Assembly: GCF_900105835.1 (NCBI RefSeq)
Contig: NZ_LT629783.1
Coordinates: 4,176,501-4,240,500 of the forward strand
Direction: 5' to 3'
DNA length: 64,000 nucleotides
Source: Pseudomonas fragi
Lineage (GTDB): Bacteria; Pseudomonadota; Gammaproteobacteria; Pseudomonadales; Pseudomonadaceae
Shown here: positions 32,196-40,714 of the stretch, in pieces
How the letters are laid out: the number at the start of each line of letters is the position of its first letter
Position numbering within the stretch: position 1 is the stretch's first letter
The notes under the pieces: generated by a model
Seen by the model: the letters and a program-made list of their open reading frames with translations, nothing else
What the model was told of the DNA's origin: nothing
The model's database searches: none
Program-made: the position numbers and the translations under genes

Positions 32196-33337
32196 GGCTG
32201 CACCCGGGCGGCCGTTGGCTCGCTCAGGATTTCAACCCGCGAGCCGGGCTTGAGCCGCGACTGGCCATCGCTGACCAGCGCATCGCCGGGGTTTACGCCG
32301 GTGATGATGCTCAGCTCGGTGTCCTGAAATGTCAGTTGCACCGGGACGGTTTCTACCTTGTCGCCGCTGACCCGGTAGACGAAGTAATTATCCAGCCCGC
32401 GCTGCACCACCTGCGGTGGCACCACCAGCGCGTCGCGCTGCAGGCCGGTCTGGATCTCGACATTGACCAGTTGGCCAGGCCACAGGCTTTGCGTGGGGTT
32501 GTCGAATTGGGCCTTGGCCTTGATCGTACCGGTGGTGGCCGAGACCTGATTGTCGATCAGGCTCAGACGGCCCTCGCCCAGTGGCGTGGCGCTGTTGTCG
32601 GCATTGCCGATAAAGGCCTTGACCCGGGCCGGCTCCTTGGCCATAAGCAGCTCGTGGAGCAGGGGCAATTGCTGCTGGGGCAGGGAGAACTCCACGGCAA
32701 TGGGGTCGATCTGGGTCACGGAAAACAGCCCCTGGGCATCGCTGACCCGCAAGAAATTGCCTGCATCCACTGCGCGAATGCCCACGCGCCCGCTGACCGG
32801 AGACTGTATTTGCGTATAGGACAACTGCACCTGCGCTGCCGCAATGGTTGCCTGGTCACCCTGTGCCGAAGCCTTGAGCTGATTGACCAGGGCTTGTTGC
32901 TGATCGAGGGTTTGCCTGGACACACCATTGTCCACGCTTAACAACTGGTAGCGCTTGAGGTCGACCAGTGCCACTTGCAGCTGTGCCTGATTCTGCCCCA
33001 GCTGGGCCCTGGCCTGATCGAGGCTGGCCTTGATTGAGCGGTCATCGAGTGTCGCCAGCAGGTCGCCCGCGTTGACCGTCTGGCCTTCCTTGACCCGAAT
33101 ATCAGTGAGGATGCCGTCGATCTGCGGGCGGATGATCACGCTGTGCAGCGACAGTACGGCGCCAATCCCGTTGATATAGCGCGGTACATCCTGTTGCTGC
33201 ACATGGGCAACCCGCACCGGTATGGGTGCACCAGCCACTGATTTTCCGGGAGCAGGGCGGCTCAACCACCAGATACCGCCGCCGATAAGAGCAAGCACCA
33301 GTGTGCCCAGCAAGATTTTTTTGGTTTTATTGGGCAT
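32192..33337 (-). CDS. RND efflux periplasmic adaptor (membrane fusion protein, MdtA-like)
   Basis: The adaptor links the RND pump to an outer-membrane channel. The 381 residues show an N-terminal membrane anchor or uncleaved signal (ILLGTLVLALIGGGIWWL), the first half of the lipoyl domain (HSVIIRPQIDGILTDIRV, VKEGQTVNAGDLLATLDDR), an alpha-helical hairpin (LDQARAQLGQNQAQLQVALV), the second lipoyl half (IQSPVSGRVGIRAVDAGNFL) and C-terminal beta domains. No lipobox is visible, so it is probably held by the N-terminal helix. It is the first gene of the operon adaptor-pump-regulator-kinase; its stop overlaps the pump start (ATGA). Confidence 0.92.
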   Translation of the reverse strand: MPNKTKKILLGTLVLALIGGGIWWLSRPAPGKSVAGAPIPVRVAHVQQQDVPRYINGIGAVLSLHSVIIRPQIDGILTDIRVKEGQTVNAGDLLATLDDRSIKASLDQARAQLGQNQAQLQVALVDLKRYQLLSVDNGVSRQTLDQQQALVNQLKASAQGDQATIAAAQVQLSYTQIQSPVSGRVGIRAVDAGNFLRVSDAQGLFSVTQIDPIAVEFSLPQQQLPLLHELLMAKEPARVKAFIGNADNSATPLGEGRLSLIDNQVSATTGTIKAKAQFDNPTQSLWPGQLVNVEIQTGLQRDALVVPPQVVQRGLDNYFVYRVSGDKVETVPVQLTFQDTELSIITGVNPGDALVSDGQSRLKPGSRVEILSEPTAARVQP

Positions 33338-33446
33338 GCGGGATAAGCGCCGTGTGCGTGGAGTAAGGGCTTGTATAAGGGTTATAGCGTGCGGACCCGG
33401 TCAGTACAGTGACGGCTAACTGACATTACTGACAGTTTTGAGATTC

Positions 33447-33480
33447 GTAGCAGCTGCCTCGTTCCTTCGGCAGCTGCTAC
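33447..33480. repeat. short inverted repeat (GTAGC-GCTGCC family), copy B
   Basis: GTAGCAGCTGCC and GGCAGCTGCTAC form a perfect 12-pair stem around a 10-base loop. The sequence matches the outer ends of the long inverted repeats at 26907 and 36981, and looks like a shortened member with the middle deleted. It lies in the 250-base gap between the divergent efflux operon and the small conserved gene at 33588. Confidence 0.75.
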
Positions 33481-33587
33481 ATCATTGTTTTTTTACGACC
33501 AGCGAGTGCAACGCATACTGGGTGCGCAGGTATACTGCGCGGCATTGCGCCACTTGGCCTGTTTATTTCCCGTATTTCGGAGCTTTC

Positions 33588-33815
33588 ATGACTTCTCCTA
33601 CACCAACGACCGCTCCTGATGACGTGAGCGCCGAGAACCTCGATACCCCGGAAAAACCGGTAATCCCTGCGTTCACCTTCCCGTTCAAGCCTTCCGAGTT
33701 TGCCAAGGCCAAGTCCCAGGGCAAGGCGTACTACCAGAAAAGCGGCCTCGGCGGTCACGATAAAACCCCTAACGCTCCGCCTCATGGCACCCGTAAAACC
33801 ATGGGTAAGCGCTGA
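33588..33815 (+). CDS. conserved small protein of unknown function (75 aa)
   Basis: A 75-residue hydrophilic protein. The ATG at 33588 has GGAG six bases before it, and the open frame upstream of it is not coding-like. The N-terminal third is low-complexity (T, P, A, D), followed by AFTFPFKPSEFAKAKSQGKA and a C-terminus rich in Gly, His and Lys (GGHDKTPNAPPHGTRKTMGKR minus its last residues reads as a basic tail). There is no signal peptide or membrane segment. It resembles small conserved Pseudomonas proteins of unknown role, but I cannot name a function. It stands alone, rightward, between divergent efflux genes and a chemoreceptor gene. Confidence 0.72.
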   Translation: MTSPTPTTAPDDVSAENLDTPEKPVIPAFTFPFKPSEFAKAKSQGKAYYQKSGLGGHDKTPNAPPHGTRKTMGKR

Positions 33816-33966
33816 TTTAATGCCCCAAAAAGTGGCAATATGCCATTAGTGTTTGTTCAGGCCTGATTAACTCATTTAGTCATGCGCCAGATCAGTATTT
33901 GCTTAATAGGTGCGCTTAGAGTCGACGACCCTGCCGACTCTTCCTAACAATCCGAGCGCGCCTGAC

Positions 33967-35553
33967 ATGAAAATCAATCTACCGATTACCGGCCGATCCG
34001 TTGATTTTGCCCCCGACGCCAATATCCTCTCCACCACCGATCTCGACAGTACCATCACCTACGCCAACCCTGACTTTATCCAGGTCAGCGGCTACGAGCT
34101 GAGCGAGTTGCTGGGCTCCCCGCACAATCTGCTACGCCACCCCGACATGCCCGCCGCCGCCTTCAGCCATATGTGGCAGACCCTCAAGGCCGGGCGTTCG
34201 TGGATGGGCATGGTAAAAAACCGCTGTAAAAACGGTGACCATTATTGGGTCAGCGCCTATGTCACGCCGGTCATGCAAAACGGCGAAACCGTCGAGTACC
34301 AATCCGTGCGCACCCAGCCTGCACCCGAGCGGGTCGCGGTTGCCGAGGCGCATTACGCCGCCCTGCGTGCGGGGCGCAAGCCGTGGCTGCCGGTGGGGTT
34401 GCGCCTGGGGCTGGGTGGCAAGCTGGGGTTGTTTGTGAGTGCTGTCTTTGGCGCCGTCAGCGCCGTGGGCACGCTGTTGCTGGCCAGCGTCGATGCCCGG
34501 GCCGGGCTGGTGATCTGGTTGCTGGGCAGTCTGTTGAGTTCGGCAGCCATCGCCTGGATGCTGCGGCCTTTGCATGCCTTGACCCGTCGCGCCAAAGACG
34601 TGGGCGACAACCCCTTGAGCCAGCAGATTTATACCGGGCGCCGTGATGAATTCGGCCAGATCGAGTTTGCCCTGCATATGCTGGAGGCGCAGGTCGGCGC
34701 GGTGGTGGGGCGTATCGGCGATGCCTCGCAGCGTCTGGCCGGGCACGCCGGCGAGCTGGTTCAGCACTTGCAAAGCAGCCATGCCAGCACCTTGAATCAA
34801 CAGCTTGAGACCGACCAGGTGGCCACTGCCATCAACGAAATGGCGGCCAGCGTGGCGCAGGTTGCAACCCATGCCCAGCAGGCCTCGCAAACCGCCGACC
34901 AGGTGCAGATCGAAACCCGTGAAGGCCACCAACTGGTGATGCAAAGCCGCAGCACGGTGCAGCACCTGGCATCGGAGCTGGAACGGGCCACCGAGGTGGT
35001 GCATCACCTGCAAAGCCACAGCAGCGATATTTCCTCGGTGCTGGAGGTGATCCGCAGTATTGCCGAGCAAACCAACCTGCTGGCGCTCAACGCTGCCATC
35101 GAGGCGGCACGGGCGGGCGACCAGGGCCGTGGCTTTGCCGTTGTGGCCGATGAAGTGCGCGGCCTGGCCCAGCGTACGCAGCAATCGACCTGTGAAATCC
35201 AGGCCATGATCAGTGCCCTGCAAGAAGGCGCGCAGGCGGCGGTGCAGGTGATGCAGCAAAGCAGTGAGTATGCGCAAAACAGCGTTAACCAAACGCAGAT
35301 GGCCAGTTGTGCGCTGGACGGGATCAGCCTGCAAGTGCAGAAAATCACCGAGATGAGCGTTCAGATCGCCGCCGCGGTCGAGGAGCAAAGTGTGGTTAGC
35401 GAAGACATCAACCGCAATATCGCCGGGATCCGCAGTGCCTGCGAGGTGACGGTGGATGCCGGCCAGCAAAGCCATCGCCATTCGGGGGATGTGGCCGACC
35501 TGGCTGCAAGCCTGCGCTCGCTGGCGCAGGAGTTCTGGCAGACCCGGCGCTAA
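33967..35553 (+). CDS. Aer-like methyl-accepting chemotaxis protein with PAS domain
   Basis: This is a PAS-domain energy or oxygen taxis receptor feeding the CheA/CheW pathway. From the ATG at 33967 (528 residues; an upstream in-frame start at 33910 is less likely) it has an N-terminal PAS domain at about residues 20-115 with [17 protein letters not shown] and [20 protein letters not shown], the Aer-type FAD-binding signature region. Two adjacent membrane segments follow ([20 protein letters not shown] and [19 protein letters not shown]), then a HAMP segment and the signalling domain with the hairpin tip [20 protein letters not shown]. There is no periplasmic sensor, as in Aer. The next chemotaxis gene, cheV, lies convergently 0.5 kb away. 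Confidence 0.9.
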   Translation: MKINLPITGRSVDFAPDANILSTTDLDSTITYANPDFIQVSGYELSELLGSPHNLLRHPDMPAAAFSHMWQTLKAGRSWMGMVKNRCKNGDHYWVSAYVTPVMQNGETVEYQSVRTQPAPERVAVAEAHYAALRAGRKPWLPVGLRLGLGGKLGLFVSAVFGAVSAVGTLLLASVDARAGLVIWLLGSLLSSAAIAWMLRPLHALTRRAKDVGDNPLSQQIYTGRRDEFGQIEFALHMLEAQVGAVVGRIGDASQRLAGHAGELVQHLQSSHASTLNQQLETDQVATAINEMAASVAQVATHAQQASQTADQVQIETREGHQLVMQSRSTVQHLASELERATEVVHHLQSHSSDISSVLEVIRSIAEQTNLLALNAAIEAARAGDQGRGFAVVADEVRGLAQRTQQSTCEIQAMISALQEGAQAAVQVMQQSSEYAQNSVNQTQMASCALDGISLQVQKITEMSVQIAAAVEEQSVVSEDINRNIAGIRSACEVTVDAGQQSHRHSGDVADLAASLRSLAQEFWQTRR

Positions 35554-36023
35554 AGCGCTTCGCGCCGGATCAGGGCCATGCCGTGCTGCTCATAAAGGCG
35601 CCGGGCCCTGTGATTGTGTTCCATGACCTTGAGGTCGACGCAGGCCTCATGGCGCTGGCGGAACACTTCGAACACATGGCTCAGCAGCGCGCTGCCCAGG
35701 CCCTGACCCTGATGATGCGGGTGCACCACCAGGTCCTTGAGGTAAGCGCTGGTCCAGGCTTGAGCCACCGCGATCACCTGGCCTTCATGGAGGATGACAA
35801 AACACAGCTGCGGGTCGTACTCGGCGTCATGCAGCAGGTCGTTTTGCCAGCTATGCAAGGGTTCGACGCTGCCCCGGCCGTCGGCGTAACCCAGGCACAG
35901 CAGGGCATGCACGGGTTGCATTAACGCCTCGCTAAGTGTCACCAGGCTAAAGCCTTCCGGCCACTGCGCGGCGGGCAATGGCTTGCGCAGGTCCTTGCGC
36001 AGCAACAGGCAGTAGTCGCTCAT
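35550..36023 (-). CDS. GNAT family N-acetyltransferase
   Basis: A GCN5-related acetyltransferase of 157 residues. The acetyl-CoA-binding core is visible as [20 protein letters not shown] (motif A, with the QGQGLG pyrophosphate loop), followed by [20 protein letters not shown] (motif B). The acceptor substrate cannot be predicted. The ATG at 36023 is used because an upstream start at 36074 lies inside cheV; it begins five bases after the cheV stop, so the two are likely co-transcribed. Its 3' end overlaps the convergent chemoreceptor gene by four bases. Confidence 0.85.
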   Translation of the reverse strand: MSDYCLLLRKDLRKPLPAAQWPEGFSLVTLSEALMQPVHALLCLGYADGRGSVEPLHSWQNDLLHDAEYDPQLCFVILHEGQVIAVAQAWTSAYLKDLVVHPHHQGQGLGSALLSHVFEVFRQRHEACVDLKVMEHNHRARRLYEQHGMALIRREAL

Positions 36024-36028
36024 TATGC

Positions 36029-36928
36029 TCAGAAACCTTGCTCGGCCACCGTGCGCGCGGCGAGGATCAGGCACTGGGTCAGCTCCGGCGAAGAGAACTT
36101 GGTCAACACCGCATTGGCCCCGGCCAGACGCGCTTTTTCGCTGTTCATCGCGCTGTTCAACGAGGTGTGCAGCAGTACATACAGGTGGGCAAAGTCCGGA
36201 GTGTCACGCACGGTGCGGGTAAAGGCGTAGCCGTCCATTTCGGACATTTCGATATCTGACACCAGCACGTTGATCTGGTCCGGTGTGCCTTGCAGCTCCA
36301 GCAAGCGCTCGATGGCTTCCTTGGCGCTGCGCGCGGTGTGGCAGTGCAGGCCCAGGTTGCGCAGGGTAATTACCGACTGCTGCAGCGCTACCTGGCTGTC
36401 ATCGACCACCAGAATGCGGGCATTGGCCAGCAACTTTGACTCTTCCTTGCTGAGGGTTTCGCCAGTGCTTTCAACTTTCGCCGGGGCGATGCCGTGGATG
36501 ACTTTCTCGATATCCAGCACCTGCACCAGCACACCGTCGACCTGGGTCACGCCGGTGATGTAGGAGCGCTTGCCGGAGCCGTAGGGCGGTGGACGGATAT
36601 CGGTGCTCAGGCAGTGCACGATTTTGCTGACGGCCTGCACATGCAGCCCCTGCTTGGAACGGCTGACATCGGTGACGATCAGGCAGCCGCCATCGGGGTC
36701 GAGCAGCGGTTGCTCACCGATGGCACGGCTCAGGTCGATCACCGACAGTGACGCGCCGCGCAACACCGCGATGCCTTTCACGTTGGGGTGGGATTCGGGC
36801 ATTTTGGTCAGTGGCGGGCAGGGAATGATTTCGCTGACCTTGAGCAGGTTGATCGCCAACAACTTGCCGCTGCGCAGAGTGAAGAGCAGGAGGGAGAGTG
36901 AATCTGCGCGGGCATTGTTCGATGACAT
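36029..36928 (-). CDS. cheV: chemotaxis coupling protein CheV
   Basis: CheV joins receptors to CheA through a CheW-like domain and has a receiver domain that adjusts the coupling. From the ATG at 36928 the protein has 299 residues: a CheW-like domain at about residues 12-150 (LLAINLLKVSEIIPCPPLTK, VKGIAVLRGASLSVIDLS), and a receiver domain from about residue 172 (ARILVVDDSQVALQQS) with phospho-acceptor in VLVSDIEMSEMDGYAF and the conserved Lys in VLTKFSSPEL. Codons upstream to 37030 fall in the inverted-repeat element and are not counted. It is co-directional with the GNAT gene. Confidence 0.93.
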   Translation of the reverse strand: MSSNNARADSLSLLLFTLRSGKLLAINLLKVSEIIPCPPLTKMPESHPNVKGIAVLRGASLSVIDLSRAIGEQPLLDPDGGCLIVTDVSRSKQGLHVQAVSKIVHCLSTDIRPPPYGSGKRSYITGVTQVDGVLVQVLDIEKVIHGIAPAKVESTGETLSKEESKLLANARILVVDDSQVALQQSVITLRNLGLHCHTARSAKEAIERLLELQGTPDQINVLVSDIEMSEMDGYAFTRTVRDTPDFAHLYVLLHTSLNSAMNSEKARLAGANAVLTKFSSPELTQCLILAARTVAEQGF

Positions 36929-36980
36929 AAAAATCTTCTGTGGTGGGAGCGATACAGGGTTATCGGCGTGAATAAAGAAT

Positions 36981-37086
36981 CCTGTAGCCGCTGACGAGGC
37001 ACGAGGCTGCGATGTGGGCCGCAGGACCACCGCTTGGGGCCGGGGGGCAACCCATCGCAGCCTCGTGCCTCGTCAGCGGCTACAGG
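36981..37086. repeat. long inverted repeat (GTAGC-GCTG family), copy C
   Basis: The 34-base left arm at 36981-37014 and right arm at 37053-37086 are perfect inverted copies, with a 38-base GC-rich interior. The arms share GTAGCCGCTG, CGAGG and GAGGCTGCGAT with copy A at 26907. It sits seven bases past the norR stop and about 50 bases before the cheV start, where it could form a long hairpin and act as a terminator or mRNA stabiliser for norR. Confidence 0.88.
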
Positions 37087-37092
37087 TCGGGG

Positions 37093-38637
37093 TTATTTCA
37101 AGCCCAGGCGCTTGGCCATTCTGCCCAGATTCGCCCGGTCCAGCCCCAGCTCCCGTGCCGCACTGGCCCAGTTGTGCTGATGGCGTTCGAGGCAGGCGCT
37201 GATCAATTGGCGCTGGTAGTTTTCGGTGGCCTGGCGCAAGTCGCCCGCGGCGTCCGGCACGCTCTGGGGCTCGATCACCGCAGCGCTGGCGCTGGAGGTC
37301 GGCAAGTCCAGATCCGCCGCGGTCAGGGTCAAAATCCGTGGCCGCGTGCTGCAATTGCCCAGCGCTTTAAGGGCGCTGCGGCCAATCAGGTGTTCCAGCT
37401 CGCGAACATTGCCCGGCCACGAATACTGCACCAGCGCCGCCTGGGCGTCTGGGCTCAGGCGCAAGCTGCCCAGGCCCATGCGCGAGCGGTTCTGTTCCAG
37501 AAAGAAGCCGCTCAGCAGCAACACATCGCGGCCGCGTTCACGCAAGGCCGGCACCCTGAGCGGGTATACGCTCAAGCGATGGTAGAAGTCGGCCCGGTAA
37601 CGGCCGCTGCGCACTTCTTCGGCCAGGTCGCGGTTGGTGGCCGCGATCAGGCGCACATCAACCCGGTGTTCCTGGTCCGAGCCCAAGCGCTGTAACTGCC
37701 CGCTTTGCAGCACCCGCAGCAACTTGGCCTGCACGGTCAGCGACAGCTCGCCCACCTCGTCGAGAAACAGCGTACCGCCATTGGCCAACTCGAACTTGCC
37801 GCGTCGATCCTGGGTGGCGCCGGTAAAGGCGCCGCGCACATGGCCGAACAGCTCGCTCTCCACCAGGGTGTCGGGCAGGGCCGCGCAGTTAAGGCTGATC
37901 AGCGGTTTGTCCGCGCGTGGCGAGGCGGCATGAATGGCCTGGGCCACCAGTTCCTTGCCGACCCCGGTTTCGCCGGTAATCAAGACCGTCAGGTCACTGC
38001 CACCCACCAGGGCGATTTCTTCAAGCAGGCGTTTATGCACCTTGCTCTGGCCAATCAGCTCCTTGTTGGGCGAATCGTTGGCCTGTCGATAGAGTTCGGC
38101 TTTTTGTCGTTCATCCTCAACCCGCAACGCTAGGCGCTCGATGCGCTGAGCCACATTGACCGTGGCCGCAGCCAGGCTGGCAAAGGCCTGCAGGTCATCC
38201 AGCGAGACCGGTTCGAAGCGTTTGGAGTCCAGTGCGTCGAGGGTCAGCAGGCCCCAGGGACGCTCTTCGACAAACAGCGGGCAGCCCATGCAGTCGTGGA
38301 CCTCCAGGTGCTCGGCCAGCCCGTCGACCAGGCCATCATAGGGGTCAGGCAGCTCGCAGTTGCTGGGGAAACGGGTGGGCCCGGGGCTGGCGAGCAACGC
38401 CTGAAAGCGCGGGTGCTCGCTGACTTTGAAGCGTCGCCCCAGGGTATCCAGGCTCAAGCCGTCGACGGCCAGCGGCACCAGCCATTCGCCGTCCAGTCGC
38501 AGCAGGGCTGCGGCGTCGCAGGGCAGCAGGGTGCGCAAGGCATGCAGCAGGCGCCGATAGCGTTCGCCCTCGGGCAGGTCGCGGGACAGATCGTCCACCA
38601 GCGGCAGTAGGGTGGTCAGCAGCAGTTTTGCAGTCAT
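37093..38637 (-). CDS. norR: nitric-oxide-responsive sigma54 activator NorR
   Basis: NorR senses NO through a non-haem iron in its GAF domain and activates sigma54 promoters of NO-detoxifying genes. The 514-residue protein has an N-terminal GAF domain (about 1-170), an AAA+ domain with Walker A TGETGVGKELVAQAIH, the sigma54-contact loop GAFTGA, Walker B GTLFLDEVGEL and VDVRLIAATNRDL, and a Fis-type helix-turn-helix at the end (HNWASAARELGLDRANLGRM). It is divergent from hmp, the flavohaemoglobin gene, with NorR boxes and a -24/-12 promoter between them; in P. aeruginosa the equivalent regulator of fhp is called FhpR. GAGG five bases before the ATG supports the start. Confidence 0.94.
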   Translation of the reverse strand: MTAKLLLTTLLPLVDDLSRDLPEGERYRRLLHALRTLLPCDAAALLRLDGEWLVPLAVDGLSLDTLGRRFKVSEHPRFQALLASPGPTRFPSNCELPDPYDGLVDGLAEHLEVHDCMGCPLFVEERPWGLLTLDALDSKRFEPVSLDDLQAFASLAAATVNVAQRIERLALRVEDERQKAELYRQANDSPNKELIGQSKVHKRLLEEIALVGGSDLTVLITGETGVGKELVAQAIHAASPRADKPLISLNCAALPDTLVESELFGHVRGAFTGATQDRRGKFELANGGTLFLDEVGELSLTVQAKLLRVLQSGQLQRLGSDQEHRVDVRLIAATNRDLAEEVRSGRYRADFYHRLSVYPLRVPALRERGRDVLLLSGFFLEQNRSRMGLGSLRLSPDAQAALVQYSWPGNVRELEHLIGRSALKALGNCSTRPRILTLTAADLDLPTSSASAAVIEPQSVPDAAGDLRQATENYQRQLISACLERHQHNWASAARELGLDRANLGRMAKRLGLK

Positions 38638-38651
38638 TTTGACCTCGTGTA

Positions 38652-38688
38652 GTCTTTAAGACTATAAGTCAGCATGAGTCATAATGAC
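38652..38688. promoter_or_regulatory. cluster of NorR-type enhancer boxes
   Basis: Three dyads of the GT-N7-AC kind occur: GTCTTTAAGAC at 38652-38662, GTCAGCATGAG at 38668-38678 (one end imperfect) and GTCATAATGAC at 38678-38688. The outer two are near-perfect palindromes. NorR is known to need three such sites upstream of its target promoter. They lie 40-75 bases upstream of the candidate -24 element and right before the norR start. Function is inferred from the pattern and the flanking genes. Confidence 0.75.
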
Positions 38689-38728
38689 TATATATTATTT
38701 AAGTACTTGTTTTTAAAGGCTTAAATAG

Positions 38729-38745
38729 TTGGCACGGAAACTGAT
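38729..38745 (+). promoter_or_regulatory. candidate sigma54 (-24/-12) promoter of hmp
   Basis: TTGGCACGGAAACTGAT fits the sigma54 pattern: TGGCACG at -24, correct spacing, and CTGAT in place of TTGCW at -12. The GG of the -24 element is intact; the -12 element has GA instead of GC. It is about 47 bases before the hmp ATG. With the NorR boxes upstream it makes a coherent sigma54-dependent regulatory region. Confidence 0.7.
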
Positions 38746-38791
38746 ATGTAAAAGGTAATTGTTAAAGCCTACGTGCTCAGGAGTCACCCTT

Positions 38792-39964
38792 ATGCTTACT
38801 GCTCAGGATCGTGCCATCGTAAAATCCACCGTGCCACTGCTGGAAAGCGGCGGTGAAGGGCTGATCACACACTTCTATCGCATGATGCTCTCGGAATACC
38901 CGCAAGTGCGCTCATTGTTCAACCCGGCCAACCAGGCCAGCGGCGACCAGCCGCGTGCACTGGCCACCGGTGTGCTGATGTATGCGCGGCATATCGATCA
39001 GCTCGACCAGTTGGGCGACCTGGTAGCCAGGATCATCAACAAGCATGTTGCGCTGCAAATCCTTCCCGAACACTACCCGATTGTCGGCAGCTGCCTGTTG
39101 CGGGCCATCGAGGAAGTGCTGGGCAGCGACATCGCCACCCCGCAAGTGCTCAGTGCCTGGGGCGCAGCCTATAACCAGTTGGCCGATATCCTGATTGGTG
39201 CCGAAGCGGCCATTTACGACGAAAAAGCCGCGGCTCCGGGTGGCTGGCGTGGCGGGCGTGAATTCAAACTGGCAGCCAAGGTTGAAGAAAGCGCTGAAAT
39301 CACCTCGTTTTACTTCCGCCCGGTCGACCAGCAGCCGATTCTCGATTTCGCCCCGGGCCAGTATATCGGCCTGAAAATGATGATCGATGGTGAAGAAGTG
39401 CGCCGCAACTACTCCCTGTCCGCACTGGCCCAGGTGGGGCGCTACCGGATCAGCGTCAAGCGCGAGAAAGGTGGGGTGGTGTCAAACTTCCTGCATGACC
39501 GTTTGAATGTGGGCGACACCCTGGAGCTGTTCCCGCCTGCAGGCGAGTTCACCCTGACTGACAGCGACAAACCGCTGGTGCTGATCAGCGGTGGCGTGGG
39601 TATTACCCCGACGCTGGCGATGCTTGAAGCGGCGCTGGCAACCAAGCGCCCGATCCATTTTATCCACTGTGCCCGTAATGCCGATGTGCATGCCTTCCGC
39701 ACCTGGGTCGATGAACTGGCTGCCCAGCACCCGCAACTGCAGCGTTTTTACTGCTACGACGAGCAGGACGAATCTGCAAATCATGTAGGCCTTTTAACGG
39801 AGGACGTGCTGGCACAATGGTTGCCGCAAGAGCGTGACCTGGATGCCTACTTCCTGGGGCCAAAAGGCTTTATGGGCGCGGTCAAGCGCCACCTCAAAGC
39901 CCTGGGTGTGCCGGAGCAGCAAAGCCGCTACGAGTTCTTCGGCCCGGCGGCAGAGCTGAACTAA
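38792..39964 (+). CDS. hmp: NO dioxygenase, flavohaemoglobin
   Basis: Flavohaemoglobin oxidises nitric oxide to nitrate with oxygen and NAD(P)H and protects the cell from nitrosative stress. The 390-residue protein has an N-terminal globin domain (MLTAQDRAIVKSTVPLLE, distal-Tyr region ITHFYRMMLSEYPQVRSLF, proximal-His helix ALQILPEHYPIVGSCLLRAI), an FAD-binding ferredoxin-reductase domain with RNYSLS, and an NAD-binding domain with LISGGVGITPTLAMLEA and FGPAAEL at the end. The ATG at 38792 has AGGAG before it; the frame's earlier start at 38759 is not used. It is controlled in all likelihood by the divergent norR. P. aeruginosa calls this gene fhp. Confidence 0.96.
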   Translation: MLTAQDRAIVKSTVPLLESGGEGLITHFYRMMLSEYPQVRSLFNPANQASGDQPRALATGVLMYARHIDQLDQLGDLVARIINKHVALQILPEHYPIVGSCLLRAIEEVLGSDIATPQVLSAWGAAYNQLADILIGAEAAIYDEKAAAPGGWRGGREFKLAAKVEESAEITSFYFRPVDQQPILDFAPGQYIGLKMMIDGEEVRRNYSLSALAQVGRYRISVKREKGGVVSNFLHDRLNVGDTLELFPPAGEFTLTDSDKPLVLISGGVGITPTLAMLEAALATKRPIHFIHCARNADVHAFRTWVDELAAQHPQLQRFYCYDEQDESANHVGLLTEDVLAQWLPQERDLDAYFLGPKGFMGAVKRHLKALGVPEQQSRYEFFGPAAELN

Positions 39965-39983
39965 GGCTTATTCGCGGGGATAG

Positions 39984-40069
39984 GTGGGAGCGGGCTTGCT
40001 CGCGATGCAGACCACGCGGCCTGTCAGGCAGGCCATGTCGATGCCATCGCGGGCAAGCCCGGCTCCCAC
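39984..40069. repeat. REP doublet (REPIN)
   Basis: GTGGGAGCGGGCTTGCTCGC at 39984 and its inverted counterpart ending GGCTCCCAC at 40069 flank a 37-base spacer. This is the common Pseudomonas REP pair. It lies just past the hmp stop and may shield or terminate the hmp mRNA. The left arm is the GCTTGCTCGC variant and the right arm the GCTTGCCCGC variant, the same two variants found in the large array at 55961. Confidence 0.88.
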
Positions 40070-40204
40070 AGGTCGTGCATAGCCGAAGTAGTTGCATCGT
40101 TTAATCCCCCTGCGACACTTTCCCTGTAACGTTCAGATACATCCAGGCATCCGGTCTGGGTGTAAACTGTACGCCTTACACATAAACAGGCTAAGGGACG
40201 CGGG

Positions 40205-40714
40205 ATGACCAATGACATGTTGCAACTGGGTCGGGAGAAGCGCTTCCTGGTCCTGCTCGGGCTGATCTGCCTGGCGCTGATTGGCGGTGCACTCTATATG
40301 CAGATCGTGCTCGGTGAAGCACCGTGCCCACTGTGTATCCTGCAACGCTATGCCCTGTTGCTGATCGCCATCTTTGCTTTTATCGGTGCGGCCATGCCGA
40401 GCCGGCGCAGCCTTACGGTATGTGAAGTGCTGGTGGTGCTGAGCGCCATTGGCGGCATCATTGCTGCCGGGCGTCATGTGTATATCCTCGCCAATCCGGC
40501 AGTAAGCTGCGGTCTTGATGCCTTGCAGCCGATTGTCGACGGCCTGCCGCTGGCGGCGATCTTCCCTTTGGGATTTCAGGTCGACGGCTTTTGCTCAACG
40601 CCCTACCCGCCGGTACTCGGCCTGTCGCTGGCGCAGTGGGCGCTGGTGGCCTTTGTGCTGACCGCCGTGCTGGTGCCGCTGGGCATCTATCGCAACCGGA
40701 GCAAATCGAGCTGA
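40205..40714 (+). CDS. dsbB: disulfide bond formation protein DsbB
   Basis: DsbB is the inner-membrane enzyme that reoxidises DsbA and passes electrons to quinone. The 169-residue protein has four membrane segments, the first periplasmic loop with the redox pair Cys41-Pro-Leu-Cys44 (GEAPCPLCILQRY), and a second loop with another cysteine pair (NPAVSCGLDALQ and VDGFCSTPYPP). GILQRY-like conserved residues after the CXXC are typical for quinone interaction. The ATG at 40205 lies behind AAGGGACGCGGG. Pseudomonas often has two DsbB paralogues; which one this is cannot be told here. Confidence 0.92.
   Translation: MTNDMLQLGREKRFLVLLGLICLALIGGALYMQIVLGEAPCPLCILQRYALLLIAIFAFIGAAMPSRRSLTVCEVLVVLSAIGGIIAAGRHVYILANPAVSCGLDALQPIVDGLPLAAIFPLGFQVDGFCSTPYPPVLGLSLAQWALVAFVLTAVLVPLGIYRNRSKSS

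Noticed and set aside
36929..37030. N-terminal extension of CheV
   Set aside because: The added residues would be read from the inverted-repeat element at 36981; the ATG at 36928 gives the standard CheV N-terminus.
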